64,000 bases of DNA from Prorocentrum cordatum (Eukaryota > Sar > Dinophyceae > Prorocentrales > Prorocentraceae), in assembly GCA_963575745.1 (NCBI GenBank), contig CAUYUJ010014610.1, positions 32,501-96,500 on the forward strand. The letters are read 5' to 3'. Numbering within the stretch: the stretch's first letter is position 1; every line of letters starts with the position of its first letter. The position numbers and the translations under genes are program-made. Below are positions 10,864-23,200 of this stretch, in pieces. Below the pieces are notes generated by a model. The model had not been told where the DNA came from, searched no databases, and saw nothing but the letters and a program-made list of their open reading frames with translations.

Positions 10864-11690
10864 CGGAGACGACGACGACGAGAACGACGGCGGCGACGAC
10901 GGCGACGTCGGCGACGATGACGACGACGGCGGCGACGACGCCGACGACGACGACGACGACGGTGGCGACGACGACGACAACGACGACGGCGTGGACGACG
11001 ACGATGCGGGCGACGACGATATCGACGACGGACGACGACGACGTCGACGACGGCGACGACGTCGGCTACGGCGACGTCGGCGACGGCGACGACGACAACT
11101 TCCACGAAGACGATGACGACGACGACGACGACGATGGCGAAGACGGCGACGACGAAGTCGCGACGGCCACGACGGCAACGACGACGACGACGCTTACGAC
11201 AGTGGCGGCCACGATGATGACGACGCCGACCACAACGACGACGAGGACGACGACGGCGACGGCAGCGGGTGCGACGACGACGACGGCGGCGAGCACGAGG
11301 ACGACGGCGGCGACGACGACGACGATGGCAACGGCGACCACGGTGACGACGGCGACGACGGAGACGACGGCGATGACGGCGACGACGACGACGACGTCGG
11401 CGGCGACTGCGCCGACATTGACGACGACGAGGACCACGACGACGGCGACGACGGCGTCGACGGCGACGACGACGACGGCGATGACGACGACGGTGATGGC
11501 GACCACGACGACGATGAGCATAACGACGAAGACGACAACAAACGACGGCTACCACGACCTCGACGACGACAGCGACGACAACGACGACGACAACGACAAC
11601 GACAACGATGGCGACGACGGCAACGACAGCGACGACGACGACGGCGACGGCGACGACGACGGCGACGAAGACGACGGCGACGATGTTCCC
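10341..11690. repeat. GAC/GACGGC trinucleotide satellite, 1.35 kb
   Basis: Almost uninterrupted GAC triplets with GGC, GAT and AAC variants. All frames are open for hundreds of codons because the unit is three bases long; they encode poly-Asp, poly-Thr, poly-Arg or poly-Val and are not genes. Confidence 0.95.
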
Positions 11691-11872
11691 AAGGCAACTG
11701 CCCGTGAAACGCGTTCCCTCAGAAGTCAGCATCATTGGTTTTCCATGTGTGTTTGAAAGATTCTCGGAATTCTCCGTTTTATGCGGATGGCAAACGTACG
11801 TAGCACCCCGCAGTTTCGGATAATTGTTAGGGGGCAGCGGGAACGTCGGCAGTCTGCGAGGCTCAAAAGAAA

Positions 11873-11955
11873 CTCGCCGCAGGCGCCACATTCTTTCGTA
11901 TAGACATTACACAACGATCTTGCCGCAGGCGCAGATTTTTTTCGTTAAGACGATA
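11873..11955. repeat. Imperfect direct repeat, two copies
   Basis: TCGCCGCAGGCGCCACATTC at 11873 and TTGCCGCAGGCGCAGATTTT at 11922 start two related stretches of about 33 bp, each followed by TTTCGT, about 49 bp apart. Confidence 0.6.
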
Positions 11956-12112
11956 TGGGTGGGTCGCGGGAGGGTCGCGTGGTGGGTCGTAGGCCAGGTC
12001 GCGGGTGGGTCGTAGGTGGATCGCGGGTGGGTCGCGAGTGGGTCGCGGGTGGGTCGCGGGGTGGGTCGCGGGTGGGTCGCAGGTGGGGTCGGGTGGGTCG
12101 CGGGGGGGACGA
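11956..12112. repeat. GGGTCGCGGGT tandem repeat
   Basis: About fifteen units of a 10-12 bp GGGTCGCGGGTG motif with small variations. Both strands stay open through it by composition. Confidence 0.9.
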
Positions 12113-13894
12113 CGACAACAAACGAACAAACAAACAATAACAACGCAAATGGCGACAACAACAGTAACAATCCGCACCGCTGAAGATCACGCCGGCCGCG
12201 TTGCCAGGGACAGTAAATGACCGTTGGCCCCCCCTGACTCATACATCCGTATATACATATGTAAATACATGTACATATGTGTTCACACATGCAAGTTCAA
12301 ATATCATGAAATGTGTGAGGGGTTCAGGTGCAAACTTGAGTGTGACAAAATGGAACATGCCTCCATCCGCTGTAAACTCTAACGGCAGGTGCGCGCTTCG
12401 CCATTTTGAAAACGATATGTTTTTCCGTCTGCGGAATTGTCGGAATTATGAATGTTCAATGTGGAAACTTGTTGGGAAACGCAGGAAGTCTCAGGCGAAA
12501 CGGACGGCCCGCCCTGACGACCTGTGTGATGGGACGGCAGGGGGAACCGATTCATAAGGGAAAGAGATTTGCGAGAAGAGGGACAACCAGAGGAGGAGTT
12601 GGAGGAAGAGGAGTAGGAGGAGGATCAGGAGGAGGCTGAAGTGGCGAAGAGGAATCGCAGGAGGAGAAGCCGGGCGAGGAGGAATGCGCTTGAATTTTAG
12701 CTAGTTGCCAGCGGAACTCGTGCTACCTTGCCTGCTCATTATTAATTAGGTGGCGACAGGTCGAGGAACGCACAGGAAACCGTAACGTGCAACACGTCGT
12801 GTGCCGAGGCTTGGGAGAACCATGAAATTTGGCACGCAATTCCGCGTCGTATTGGGGCGTCCGTCGTTTTCCTCGTTTCCGCATGTTCCTTCTTCTCTCG
12901 GAACCTTTTGGGGGCCTCTCGGAGGCCTCTTGGGAGAGTTCTGGACTCTTAGGGCGCGCCTTCCTGGGATGTTTCGGAGCCCTGTTGGGATTCTGAAGGG
13001 TCATCTTGGGTTCTCTTGGGCCGCCTTGGGGCATCCTTGCCTCCTTGATATGTTTTGGAGGCTTCTTCATCTTGAAACCTCATGGCCAATCTTGCAGCAA
13101 TCTTGGAGGCATCTGTGGCCGTCCTGGGCTGACGGAAGCCTAAAATATGAGAAAGCGGTTTCTTTCCAAGCACATGTGGGACATCAGTGATTTTGACATG
13201 TGCTCTTTGAAGCCTTTTGGGCCGTCATGGGTGCCTTACAGACGTTCTTGAGGCCGTCCTGGGGCGATCTCGGCGGCGGTCTGGGAGGCATATTGGGCTA
13301 CGTTGGCATGTATCGCGGCGGCTTTGATGGCTTCCCAGGGCCGTATCGGGCGTCTGTTCAGGCATCCTGAACGCCTTGGAGACAGCTGAGAGGCTTGGGG
13401 CCGCCAGTGACGCCTCTGCAGGGAGGGGCGGTGCACGCAGCTGGGCGTGATCACGAGGTGGGCGACCCCTTTCAAGGCTGACAGATACCCTACCGTATAG
13501 TGCTTGGCGTCCCACCGCGATTCAACCTGCCGGGGAACAAGGCGGCGGACCACCGGATTCCAACACGTTTGGGCCATTCCAACAGGTTATCGAGTTCTTT
13601 TTCAGTGTATTCTGGTGCTCCCAGAGCGTCGAGAGACAGCTTGGTGCCGACGCTGTCTCCCTTCACATCATCCTCCCTCTCCGAATGAACGCCGCGGGAA
13701 ATTTACCAAGCCAACTCGGATGAATGATGTCGGGTGTTTCAGTGGCTCCCATGTTGAATTGTTGTGATGTGTTATTCATGGGTGGGGCAGCGCCTTTTCG
13801 TGTACCAGTCATTGATGTAGCATTGTAGTTACTGCGGCATAGCAGTGATTTCATTTGCCTTCAATTGCATATGTGTGTAACAATGTGTATGTAC
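12113..13894. other. No gene seen; degenerate CTTGGG-rich tract
   Basis: 12230-12310 is AT-rich with short ATACATATGTA palindromes. 12550-12690 is GA-rich. 12900-13400 holds loosely repeated phrases such as CTTGGGGCATCCTTG and GGAGGCCTCTTGGG; similar phrases recur at 40080-40330. This suggests an old, degenerated short tandem repeat. No protein motif was found. Confidence 0.45.
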
Positions 13895-13926
13895 GTGCGT
13901 GTGTGTGTGTGTGTGTGTGTGTATAT
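13895..13926. repeat. (GT)n microsatellite
   Basis: About sixteen GT units followed by ATATAT. Confidence 0.9.
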
Positions 13927-14309
13927 ATCATTCCCCCTATTGTCGCATCCGCCGCACATGTGGTCGCGAGGACATGGCAGCAGCTGAAATGCAACTCTTG
14001 GAAGGCTGGCGGCCCTCGCAATTCAGATTCGGATTTGCCACCCGCCAGCGAAAGCGGGGGCGATGGGACGGGAAGGAAGCAGGGGCAACGATGGCGGCAG
14101 CAACAGTGAGGACGACGACGACGAGGACAATGACAGTGACGATGATGACGGACGATGCGTTCGATGACAATGACGACGAAGACGACGACCTTTTCATATG
14201 GCCCCTTCCCTGCCCTCTCTCGCCGCCACAGCCTTGCCGTCGATGGACCGTTGGCCATGGCATGCGTTGCAGCTGTTTGTATTACGAGGTGATGAAAGCG
14301 CGCGCCCTC

Positions 14310-14510
14310 CCCTCCTTTTGGGTCAGGCGCGCACTTACGCATAGTCACCCATCCAGTCTTTCCTTAACGGAGAAGTCTATTGAGCCATGTCGCCAATGAA
14401 CATTCCAGCCGTTGGGAGTGGAGACCAAGGAACCATAGTGAGTCAAGACAAGATCTCTTTGAATATGTGTGAATATTTCTGACGTTTTAGCAAATAACGG
14501 ATTATTCGCC
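14310..14510 (+). pseudogene. Diverged repeat pair, copy A, decayed ORF start
   Basis: This segment aligns with 35020-35225. Both share CTCCTTTTG, CTTAC-CATAGTCACCCATC, an ATG (14387 here, 35098 there) and the next ~35 codons. Here the first codons give MSPMNIPAVG then QGTIVSQ; copy B gives MPSISVPAIG then GPGTIVGQ. Differences fall often at third positions. In copy A the aligned frame then meets two stops (about 14480 and 14492), while copy B stays open. This looks like two copies of one old coding element, with A the more decayed. The family is unknown to me. Confidence 0.5.
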
Positions 14511-17187
14511 AGAAACTTTTGGTACGTTCGTGATAGCGACTTGGTCAGTCAGCCGCACTGCGATAGACAGCCCGTGGTGCCTGTCGAAGTGTTTGTGTTC
14601 GACATGGCGAGTCTTGATCCCCATAGTTCAAGGGGGAGTAGCGATTCAAAAGACATGGATGCGGACCGAAACTTTGAAGTATCTATCCGCGCTCATGGAA
14701 TCATAAATGAACTCGCGGCTCTCATCGTTTAAAGTCGAGCCGCGTGATGATGCAAGCGACGTTGCCAGAGCAATTGGCCACCAGAGAGAATGTCATAATG
14801 CCGTGTGGTTCAACCGTCCCTCAGGTGTCCCGCTCGCGTTCGTTTGAGAGCGCAACGTTTGTAGGAATCTCCCAGTCGCCAGTCGATGGATTGAGCCACC
14901 TGAGTTACTTGCGGCAGTGCACGCGAGAGATTCAATTGGAGACACGCCACTATCCGACGACAGTATGGAGGTATTTGATGCGCCAACGCAGACCCCCGGC
15001 TCAACCAGGGGCCACGCAGCGGCGTCTCATTACCCCAGTGTTCCAGAGGTAGAAGGGGCCGCAACAAAGACCTTTGATTTGGCCGGTTCAATTTGTGAAG
15101 CCGAGAGCGTGGGAACATTGATGACAGCAGTGGATCTTGTACCCCATTTTTTAAGATTCCCGTCTTTGTCGAGACATGCGAATTTCGTTTCTCCCAGAAT
15201 TGGCCGTACCAGACAAAGGAGTTTGAGGATCGAGTAGCCCCTTCTGGAGATTCCGCTTCTTCCTATGTCGATGTTTTGTTGGGCCCGGGGCCCAAGTTGC
15301 CCAACGACCCTGGAGTGTCGGTGCCCGCGGAAGGCGCGCAGAGTACACGGCCCACGTCGTAAGCCAGCGTGCTGGGCATGCTCGTTCACGTGCAAGCGCT
15401 GTAATGACAGTTGGTTTTGTAAGGATGTGCTGATACGCGAAAACAGAATTTCCAGTACGTCATGATCATGGCATGGCAGCGAAGGGAGCGGCGAAGGGAT
15501 TGCCGTGGAGAGGATTGAGCGCCCGCGGTTGCAACAGGCATCCGGGGGATAAATGTCACTCTTTGGGAAAAGTGGAATTTCCATCTACTGCCCACGCGGG
15601 GGAATTTCGCCCGGCGTGGCGCGCCGCGTTGCCATGCCCACATCGACGCCGGAACTTGGAGATGCACCCTTCGTCTACGGGAAACATGAAACCAATGGCG
15701 ATGCAGAAGCAGAACAAAAAACGGCTGGCAGAAGAAGAACAACAGAAGGCGCCGTGCCATCTAGAAGCAGACCCGATAAACCCCGCGTGCATCTGGGCGC
15801 AAAATGAAGCCGCGATGAGGAACAAATGGGCCATATCACGCCACAGCTCATATTTTCGCCGTCGCGACGACAAGAGGCCAAGGAGTCCGCGCCCTGTGCA
15901 ACCGACCCCCCCGCTCCCCACAGAGGCACCATCGTCGCAGCTGTCGGCCTGTGCACCAGGCCTGTTGAGGTTAGACTTCTGGCAGGTACCGGGGGCCTCG
16001 TCCGTCTCCCCTTCGAGCCCAGTTCAACCGGGAACGATGGGGGAGGCGGCGGCGGCGCTTCTGGCGATGATGATCGCGGGAGCAAAGATAACCATAGTTT
16101 TTTCCCCGGGCCTGGTGATGGGCCATTTGGTGGGGGCGAAGGAGGATGATGTGCTCCTCCGCCACCGCCTGACCCTTTTGATGATTGGCGACAGGCTTGC
16201 TGGGCAACGGTGGTGAAGCTGGGGCTTGCTCCGTGTCCGAATGAGTTTCGGGCGTGGAAATTGCACGCAGCGCGTGCGATTTTCTCCGGTTTCGCCCGAC
16301 ATGGCTGGGGTTCGGCCCTGGATCATGGAAGAGGTAGCCCCGGCTGTTCCGGCCGCGGAATTCAAGGGTCCAGGTTGCCTCAGGCGTCTCGATATGCTCA
16401 CCGCATCAGATCCGACGGAGAAGTTTAATAGGACTGACAAGGGGCCTACCCGTGCAGCGGATTCATCGCGTAGACAGGATGGGGCAGGATGCCCAGCAGG
16501 AGATACGGTTGTTGACAGGGCGCGAAATCATTCGGGAAATCTGTTCGTCCGGAGCATGGACATCATGCACCTGCTGAGATTTTCTGAAGCCTGAGAATGA
16601 TCGCCAGGGCAGGATCTGGTCCAAGCCCATAGTGAGCGGATATTTGTTCATCGAGAAATGCACGGGGGCACGTCGCCGCCTCCTGGGAATGGCCGCTGCC
16701 ATCCGCGAGCAGCTATGCGAACGCATGAAGCATGCGCCTAAGATGAAGGTCGCGCTTGCCCGGCATGATCTCGCCGAAAATAGAGACGGAGATGAGGCTC
16801 TCACTTGTGACTGGATAACCGGCCAGTCGGAGAGGCTAATGGATCGCCAGCGCGATGACTTTAATTGGAGGATGAATGTGGGGGTCGGGCGCAGGGCCCC
16901 CGCAATGGTGTCTTTGCGGGCCATGAATGGGCGATGCATCCTCGATTGCTGCGTTCGGCGGGGGAACCAAGTGGAGCCCCCCGCCTGCGCCCGCGCGCGA
17001 GACTCGAATGGGGGGGGAAGCAAGGGGGCGGAGGGCTCGGGAAAGGCAACGATGGCAACGTGCGCTGATGGGCGCAAAAAGAAAAGGCTGGAACAAACGA
17101 AGGCGGCCAGGTGAGTGTCGAGATATGCCCAGCCAATCTGACATGCGGAACACTGCGCCTCAGTTGTGGGGGCGAAGGCCAGGGCAA
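14511..17187. other. Gene-poor stretch with degraded frames
   Basis: Several 80-240 codon forward frames of protein-like composition alternate between phases, as if an old coding region had been shifted repeatedly. No motif identifies them. One of the more coherent pieces is listed at 16632-17114. Confidence 0.4.
16632..17114 (+). CDS. Uncharacterised open frame, possibly decayed
   Basis: 160 codons, opening with MSGYLFIEKCTGARRRLLG, then a helical, charged stretch and a basic C-terminus (KKKRLEQTKAAR). Upstream codons remain open without a stop for about 20 residues, so the true start is unclear. No family or active-site motif is seen. The ending tracks G-rich low-complexity sequence. It may be a fragment of a decayed gene or a chance frame. 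Confidence 0.2.
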   Translation: MSGYLFIEKCTGARRRLLGMAAAIREQLCERMKHAPKMKVALARHDLAENRDGDEALTCDWITGQSERLMDRQRDDFNWRMNVGVGRRAPAMVSLRAMNGRCILDCCVRRGNQVEPPACARARDSNGGGSKGAEGSGKATMATCADGRKKKRLEQTKAAR

Positions 17188-17374
17188 CATGTGAATTCAC
17201 ATTGTGGGAAAAGAAAATGTGAATTCACATGTTGGGAAAAGGAACATGTGAAATCACATCTTTGATTTTTGTATAGGAATCTTCCAGAAGGTGCCAGAAT
17301 GTGAGTTCACTTTTTGCGGGCAAGGAAAATGCGAAGTCACATTTTGGGAAAAAGGAACATGTGAAGTCACATTT
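17188..17374. repeat. Palindromic ~29-bp minisatellite
   Basis: Six units with starts near 17188, 17217, 17244, 17298, 17328 and 17357. Each has a palindrome-like core (ATGTGAATTCACAT in the best units, 14 bp and perfectly self-complementary) followed by a TTGGGAAAAGGAA spacer. Later units carry GTGAAGTCACAT variants. Confidence 0.9.
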
Positions 17375-18832
17375 GGGGGGAAACGCGGGGCCCATTCCAA
17401 ATCTGTCTTGGGTTTCGATAAGTCATCGTTTGGGAACATACGCGATCTTCAATCGCACAATCAAGACGCACTTGCACCCCACTTCGCCGCCCCCGCGCGC
17501 AATATGCAAGAACGCCAGCGCGCGTGAACGATACTGGCTGGACGGCGCGCGCGCCCGCGCGGGCAACGTGCGGGCGCGAGCGACTGGCCCTCAATGACCG
17601 CCAACATTGGATTCCAATCGTACCCGATCACATACATGAGCGACACATGGAGCATACATGGGCCATTCAGCCCCCTTTGAAGACCCCCAGTTGCAGACCC
17701 CCTCTTTCGCCCTCCAAGTTGACCTCGACGCCCGGGCGGCGGCGCCGAACCTGGCGGCGGGGGCGCGAGAATGCCAGCGAAGCTGCGCCGCGGGCTGCCC
17801 CGAGCCTGCCACTCGCGGGGGGGGGCGCGAACCGCGCCCGAGATGGACGCGCGAAGGCAGGGCGCGCGTGCGCGCGCATGGCCCAAGCGACATCCTGCCC
17901 TAGACGAAACATTTGCCCTTGCAGTCGCAAGAAGCCCATTGCCTCGCCTGCCTAGCCCGCGCAGGCCACGCAAGTGGTCGACGCTGCCCCCGCCGGAGAA
18001 TCGGGCGGGGGGGTCATTCCGCGGCAACGGGCACGGGCGCGGGGCGGAGTCGATCCGCCGACCTCGGGCCGCCCGAGTCCAGGCGGTCCGAGCCTTTCCG
18101 AAGTTCTTCGCGCGATCAGCAATTCAGCGTTGCGCGTCTCGCCCCCCCCCCGCGTGAAAATGCGACGGCCCGCGGGGTCCTCCCCCGTTGTTTCAGACAG
18201 CATCGCAGGGTAGTTAATGTTAGCTAATCCTGAGAAGTTGAACGGAGACAAGTGTGTGTGGGGGGGGGGGGGCGGAAATGGGGGCAGCGTGGGGGGGGGG
18301 GGGCTGGGGCGCGAGGGCAGCCAGGGGCCAGCCGACTCTGCCGCCGCAGATGCCGCGGCAAACGCCGTCCTTGGTTCCGACGCGGGCAGCGAGAGCAGCA
18401 GCGGCACGGGGTCCGAATGGCAAAGGCAGCGGGAGAGACAAGGCGCCTTCCTGGCATTGGCAACAACAGCAAGAAGTGCCCGTTCGGACCGCGCTGCAAG
18501 TATCGAGTAATTTCCCGGGGGCACGAGTTGCGAGCGCTCCCGGGGGAGTTGCGAGCGCCCCCGGGGGTCGGCGTTTGAACCGTCGATATTTTAGGAGATA
18601 TGCTGAGTCCTTTCCCGCGCCCCTCGCATGTGATTGTCTTTGGGCGGGGCCAATCGCGGCCCCAGCGCCGCCCGCGAGAGCGGCGGAATCAATGCCGTCG
18701 AGGGGGCCCGCGCAATTCTTCGAATGGGTCACCGTGCTTCCCGCGGGATGTCAACCCCTGTCTCGCCCACGACGCCGGCGGAGGGTTGGATGGGAAGTCT
18801 TTTGATTCAGATGTTGGCTAAGACCTCGTTGC

Positions 18833-19315
18833 TTGCCCCCCCCGATGAGGCCGGGAACGTGCTGCGAGCTTTCTGTCGGCTCGACTGCGCGGCAATGTTG
18901 GGAAGTCGCGGGCCGCGGTGAGCCCTCTCCCCTCGCGGGGAACCTTGACCGCGCGGCAGACTCTGCCCCTGTTACCACATCTGACATGATTGAAATGGAG
19001 AACCGTTGTGTCGCCATGCTAAAGACCTCGCTCCGCCGGTCTGCTATCAAATGGGTGCATTGTGTAGCGTCTCAGGCTAGCCGTGCGATAACGGGAGACT
19101 CTGTTTCGCGCCAGTTGCGTGCAAGGATTCACCCGTCGATCAAGGAATCCGCCGTTGCGCGCAGGAAGGCCCGTCGCCGGGCGATTCGGGAAGTCTACTT
19201 GTGCTCTGAGGGCCGGTGGACGTTCCCCGGTCAGACCCGGGCCAAGATGATGTTTGCGTCGAGGTCCAAGAGCTTGGCGGCTGCGTTGAAAGCCTTCGCG
19301 CTGAATCCATTATGA
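18833..19315 (+). CDS. Uncharacterised open frame, basic protein
   Basis: 160 codons. From residue 50 on, the composition is protein-like and basic (SLRRSAIKWVHCVASQASRA, then ARRKARRRAIREVYLCSEG). No recognised domain. The phrase MLKTSL here echoes MLAKTSL in another frame near 18810, a possible local duplication. The last codons merge into the short repeat at 19296. It could be a decayed fragment; I cannot assign a function. Confidence 0.2.
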   Translation: MPPPMRPGTCCELSVGSTARQCWEVAGRGEPSPLAGNLDRAADSAPVTTSDMIEMENRCVAMLKTSLRRSAIKWVHCVASQASRAITGDSVSRQLRARIHPSIKESAVARRKARRRAIREVYLCSEGRWTFPGQTRAKMMFASRSKSLAAALKAFALNPL

Positions 19316-19440
19316 TGGCGAGTCTGCGCCGACTCCTGCATGCTGGCTGAACCCATTATGCTGGTGAGTCTTTTATGATTGCTGAATCCTGTATGAGGTA
19401 TTTATTTTAGTTTCGGTGGGAATCTCATCATGATGGCGAA
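19296..19440. repeat. Short ~40-bp imperfect tandem repeat
   Basis: Three to four copies of a phrase like GCTGAATCCATTATGATGGC followed by GAGTC, at 19298, 19346, 19378 and (reduced) 19430. Confidence 0.7.
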
Positions 19441-20211
19441 TCCGCCCGTTGTGGCTGCGCCGCTGCGGGCCGCGGAGCTCTCGACTCTGTCGAGCTTGGC
19501 TCGGTGCGCTGCATCGTTGGTACTTGGCGCGATCTTAATCTCATTGCTGAGAAATTTGTTCGGGGCGCTGACGGCATGGGCAAGGCCCGGAGGTTGTCCT
19601 CGGGAATTATTTGACCGCCGGGGGAGGGGGGGGGCGGCGAAGCCATGGGCGCAGTCAGCGCAGCACGCCCCGCATCGAAGGGCGGCAACTTCGAGGCTTT
19701 GGCGACGCCGCGCCGGAGACCCCGAGCGTTGCTTTCGTCGTGGCGGGGGGGGCGTCGATCGCGGCTGCGTCGCGCATGGGTTCGCAGGCCAAGCCCTTTG
19801 CCTTTTGCCGCCCTGCCGAATTTTTCAGGCAGGAAGGCGTCGGGCCGGTGGAGCCGCGCAGCCGCCTTGGGAGCCGCATATTTCGAGGGGCAGTGTTGCG
19901 CGGGGCCGGGCGCCTCGGTATTTCTGGATGACGTGGAATCTGCGGGGGTCTCTCCACCCCGCCCCATCCAGACTCGCGCGACCGCGGGCGCGCGCCCGCG
20001 GGAGTCGAGCGCCGTCCACAGCTATGATGATGGTCGACCACCGCAGTTGGTCGACGCGTCATTGTCCGAAGTAGATTCCGTGGATGTGATCATTTGTTGT
20101 TACTACTTGTCTCAATTTGCTCGAAGTCTCTCCGATGGACACCCAGTGCGATGAGAGTTCCGCGCAGGTCACCGTCGCTACCAACTCATTCGGGCGCGTT
20201 CGGGAGGGGAG

Positions 20212-20215
<4 letters not shown>

Positions 20216-20288
<73 letters not shown>
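20216..20288. repeat. (GA)n microsatellite
   Basis: About 36 perfect GA units. Confidence 0.95.
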
Positions 20289-20290
<2 letters not shown>

Positions 20291-23200
20291 GCTCGCGCGG
20301 GGATTCCCAGGAGCTTCACGCTGCGATTTGGATTGCGGGCGTTATGATTCCACCCCTGCTCCTGACGGGCCCGAGGTCTGTGATTTCGGCGGTTCTGGCG
20401 ACGCCGACTTAGTCGATTTCGGCGAACCGCCTGCCGACCCGATGGGCGCGGCGCTGAGATGGCTCCTGTTGAGCGCCTCGAACAGGACGCAGTTTCCGTT
20501 TCACATGCCCGTCTTCACGTCTCCAAGAAGCCTAATTGCCAGACGCGTAATAGGGCTGAGGCCCTGCGTGAATAGCAGTGATAGGGCGCGAACAAATCGG
20601 CGCGAAGGTCCCGAGACAGCATTCAGATCCCACTTGTTTCGGACACACTGGCGCGCGGCCGACGATCATTATCACGATGGATCACTGGCGCGCGGCCGGC
20701 GAGTACTCGCGGGGGCTCCACGGGGAAGCTGCGCGCGTGACGTTTTGCGATCGGTTTGCGAACTCCATTGCTGCGCAGGTTTTGCATGACAAGTCGGCTG
20801 CAAATTCACGTAGGCTTGTCAATCTGAAGTTCCGGGGGCAGGACACGGCTTATTGTTCTGCGGATGGCGCGAAGGAGCTCGCGTAAGCCTGGCCGGAATT
20901 CGAGATTGCGCATGAAGCAGCGATTTTTGGAAACGCGTGAATTGCGGACGTTGTTGAGCGCGGCGCAGTGCAGATGGGCGCGCGCCTAGATGGTGGCAGC
21001 AGGCCTCTTGCCGCCATCTTGGGCACGCGTTGTAGGGCGCCGTTGTTTCTGCCGTGATGCGAGACGGGATGAGGGGGGCAGGCCCGCTTCGGAATGCCAC
21101 TTGACCCCCCTCGGCGCCCTCTGGGCCCCGCATTCGCCGCGCGTCCCCACGCGAGTCTAGATGCAGAGTGGCCAAGACTGGCGCCGCCTCGGCTTGAGGG
21201 ATTTACTCGGGGCATGTTTCAGAAACCCGGGGGGGGGGGGGGCGCCCGGAAATCTCGTTGCACTTCTTGGTTCTTGCGAGGGCCTGAACGCCGGCAGACG
21301 GGTCGGCGGCGCCGGGCATGCCCGCAAGATGTCCGGGCAGATGCCGAATTCTTGATGGCCACGCTGTATCTAAAGCGCCGAAATTCGCCATCACAGGGGC
21401 GCGCGAGAAGGCCGCCTCGGTTCATGCGACCAGAAAGAACGCGGCAGACCCGGGGACCGCGGATAGTTTAAACATTCGCGTGCCACCAGAGGCCGAGAAT
21501 CAGTTGTTTGATCGCGACGCTCTACCGTCGCCTCCTTCCCCCGCGGATGGCAGCGGCGAGGCCTTTGCTGATTGCGCCCCAGATACCACATTTGATGATG
21601 AGGGCTCAGGGGGGTCCATTTTTGACCGATAGGCCCATATGGAGGTAGACGGCCATGATCTTCAGAGGCACACTCGCTCTGATGACCTGGGCACGTTGGG
21701 CTTCCGCCAGCTAGAGCGCCGGTTGGATCGCCAGTCGAACTCTTCCATGGCGAAGCTCTGAGAGAGTGCGAAGATAAGCTCAGTGACGCGGGCCTTCCGA
21801 AAGCAGAGCCGCCCAAGAAGTTGCCGCTTGAGGGAAGGCGGGGGCCTGTTGTTCGCGTTCATTATTATCCTAAGTCAGTCCACGTTGCCCGCGCCCGGGT
21901 CAATGGCCTTCAATGCGGAGCCCACTGTTTGGACGCAAGCTCCAGATTCCACGAAATCAACCCTAGTAGATGGTTTTAAATGAGTAGAAGTGAAAGACGC
22001 CGAGCTGGTGAACAGTAATATATTTGCGGGGAAATTTGGATTCTCCGGCTTCGTTAAGGAGGGTCCCCGGTGAGCTATGCTCCAGGACATCAGCATTGAA
22101 CTCATATTGGCCTACCAGCTGAACCAGCCGGGGCGGGATCAGGTATTTGATGCGGACTCCTGAGCCCGGATCAGATGACACATATACCGCGTCCAACGAC
22201 CTGGCCCGGGGGGCAATGCTTCGGGGCGGGGGCGTTGCAGGTTTAACCGGAGACGCGTCCTATCGCGTGGTGCCGACTCTGGAGATGGCAGGCCGGTCGA
22301 GAAATATTCGGCCGCCGTTTCGCAGGAGATTTGCAGCGCCCAGAATGTTTTTGCAGCCCGCGGGAGATGTTGTTCCACTCCACAGGGGAAAGGAGAGACT
22401 GGATTTTCTGTTTTGCCTCGACACCTTTTCAGAGTGTGCGCGCGACTCGCCATTGCTTACCCCTCAGATGTTCCCGATATTTCTGCGGGAAGGAAGCGCG
22501 ACGCCGCCGCGGCGCGTTCCGTCCCCAACAGGCCATGGCCGATCCGAAAGCACAAAAGGCGCCCATAATCGAGCGGGGTCGCCTTCGAGCGCGCGGCACG
22601 TGAGATGAAAGCGGAGTCAGGGAGCAAAGTGACGTCGTTGCCCAGTTGGTTGTGAAAACTGCATGTGTTGGGCGTTTTGTTTTGCGATCTTAATCAGATG
22701 TTGCTCTTTTCGCGGCAGACGCGCACGGTCTGTTTGAGGGGCGCGTCATTGGGCGGACGGCAGCTATGCTTGCGAACAGGCAATTCAAATTTGGAGGCGC
22801 TCAGACACGGATTTTCTTTCCGCGCTAGGAGTTGCCTGCGCCTCGTCGCGGGGGGCGGAACCAGCTGCCCGCTCAGTATTTCACGTCGCGGCCATCCTGA
22901 TGCGTGGGCACATTGGGAGCAGCATTGCGAGCTATATGGCCCCCCTGAAGGGTCCCGGTTTACTAAGTGTTGTCCCTTGCGCAGTTGTTGACATCGGCCC
23001 GATCTGCAATTGTTTCTGGTTGTTTGTGAGGGCGAGTTCAAGCCTTCGGGGCCCTCTCAGAAACGGGGCAAAGGCTGGCAATTGATTCGGGAAACACCCT
23101 TTGGAAAAAAGGGGATAGAGATCGACCCGTCAACCATGGTTGCGAGGTACCTCGCGCGCGAACATCACGCATGCAGAAGGACCATCGAGATTCACGGGGG

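Larger units (their letters stand above)
17375..20215. other. GC-rich, gene-poor stretch
   Basis: Contains G runs at 18260-18272 and 18291-18303 and long frames on both strands caused by GC richness. Apart from the frame at 18833-19315 and the short repeat at 19296-19440, nothing could be supported. Confidence 0.4.

Noticed and set aside
9768-11891. Very long frames on both strands
   Set aside because: They run through the GAC satellite; the triplet unit has no stop in any frame.
17188-17374. Possible CRISPR array
   Set aside because: Spacers are not unique; they are variants of one sequence, and the host is eukaryotic.
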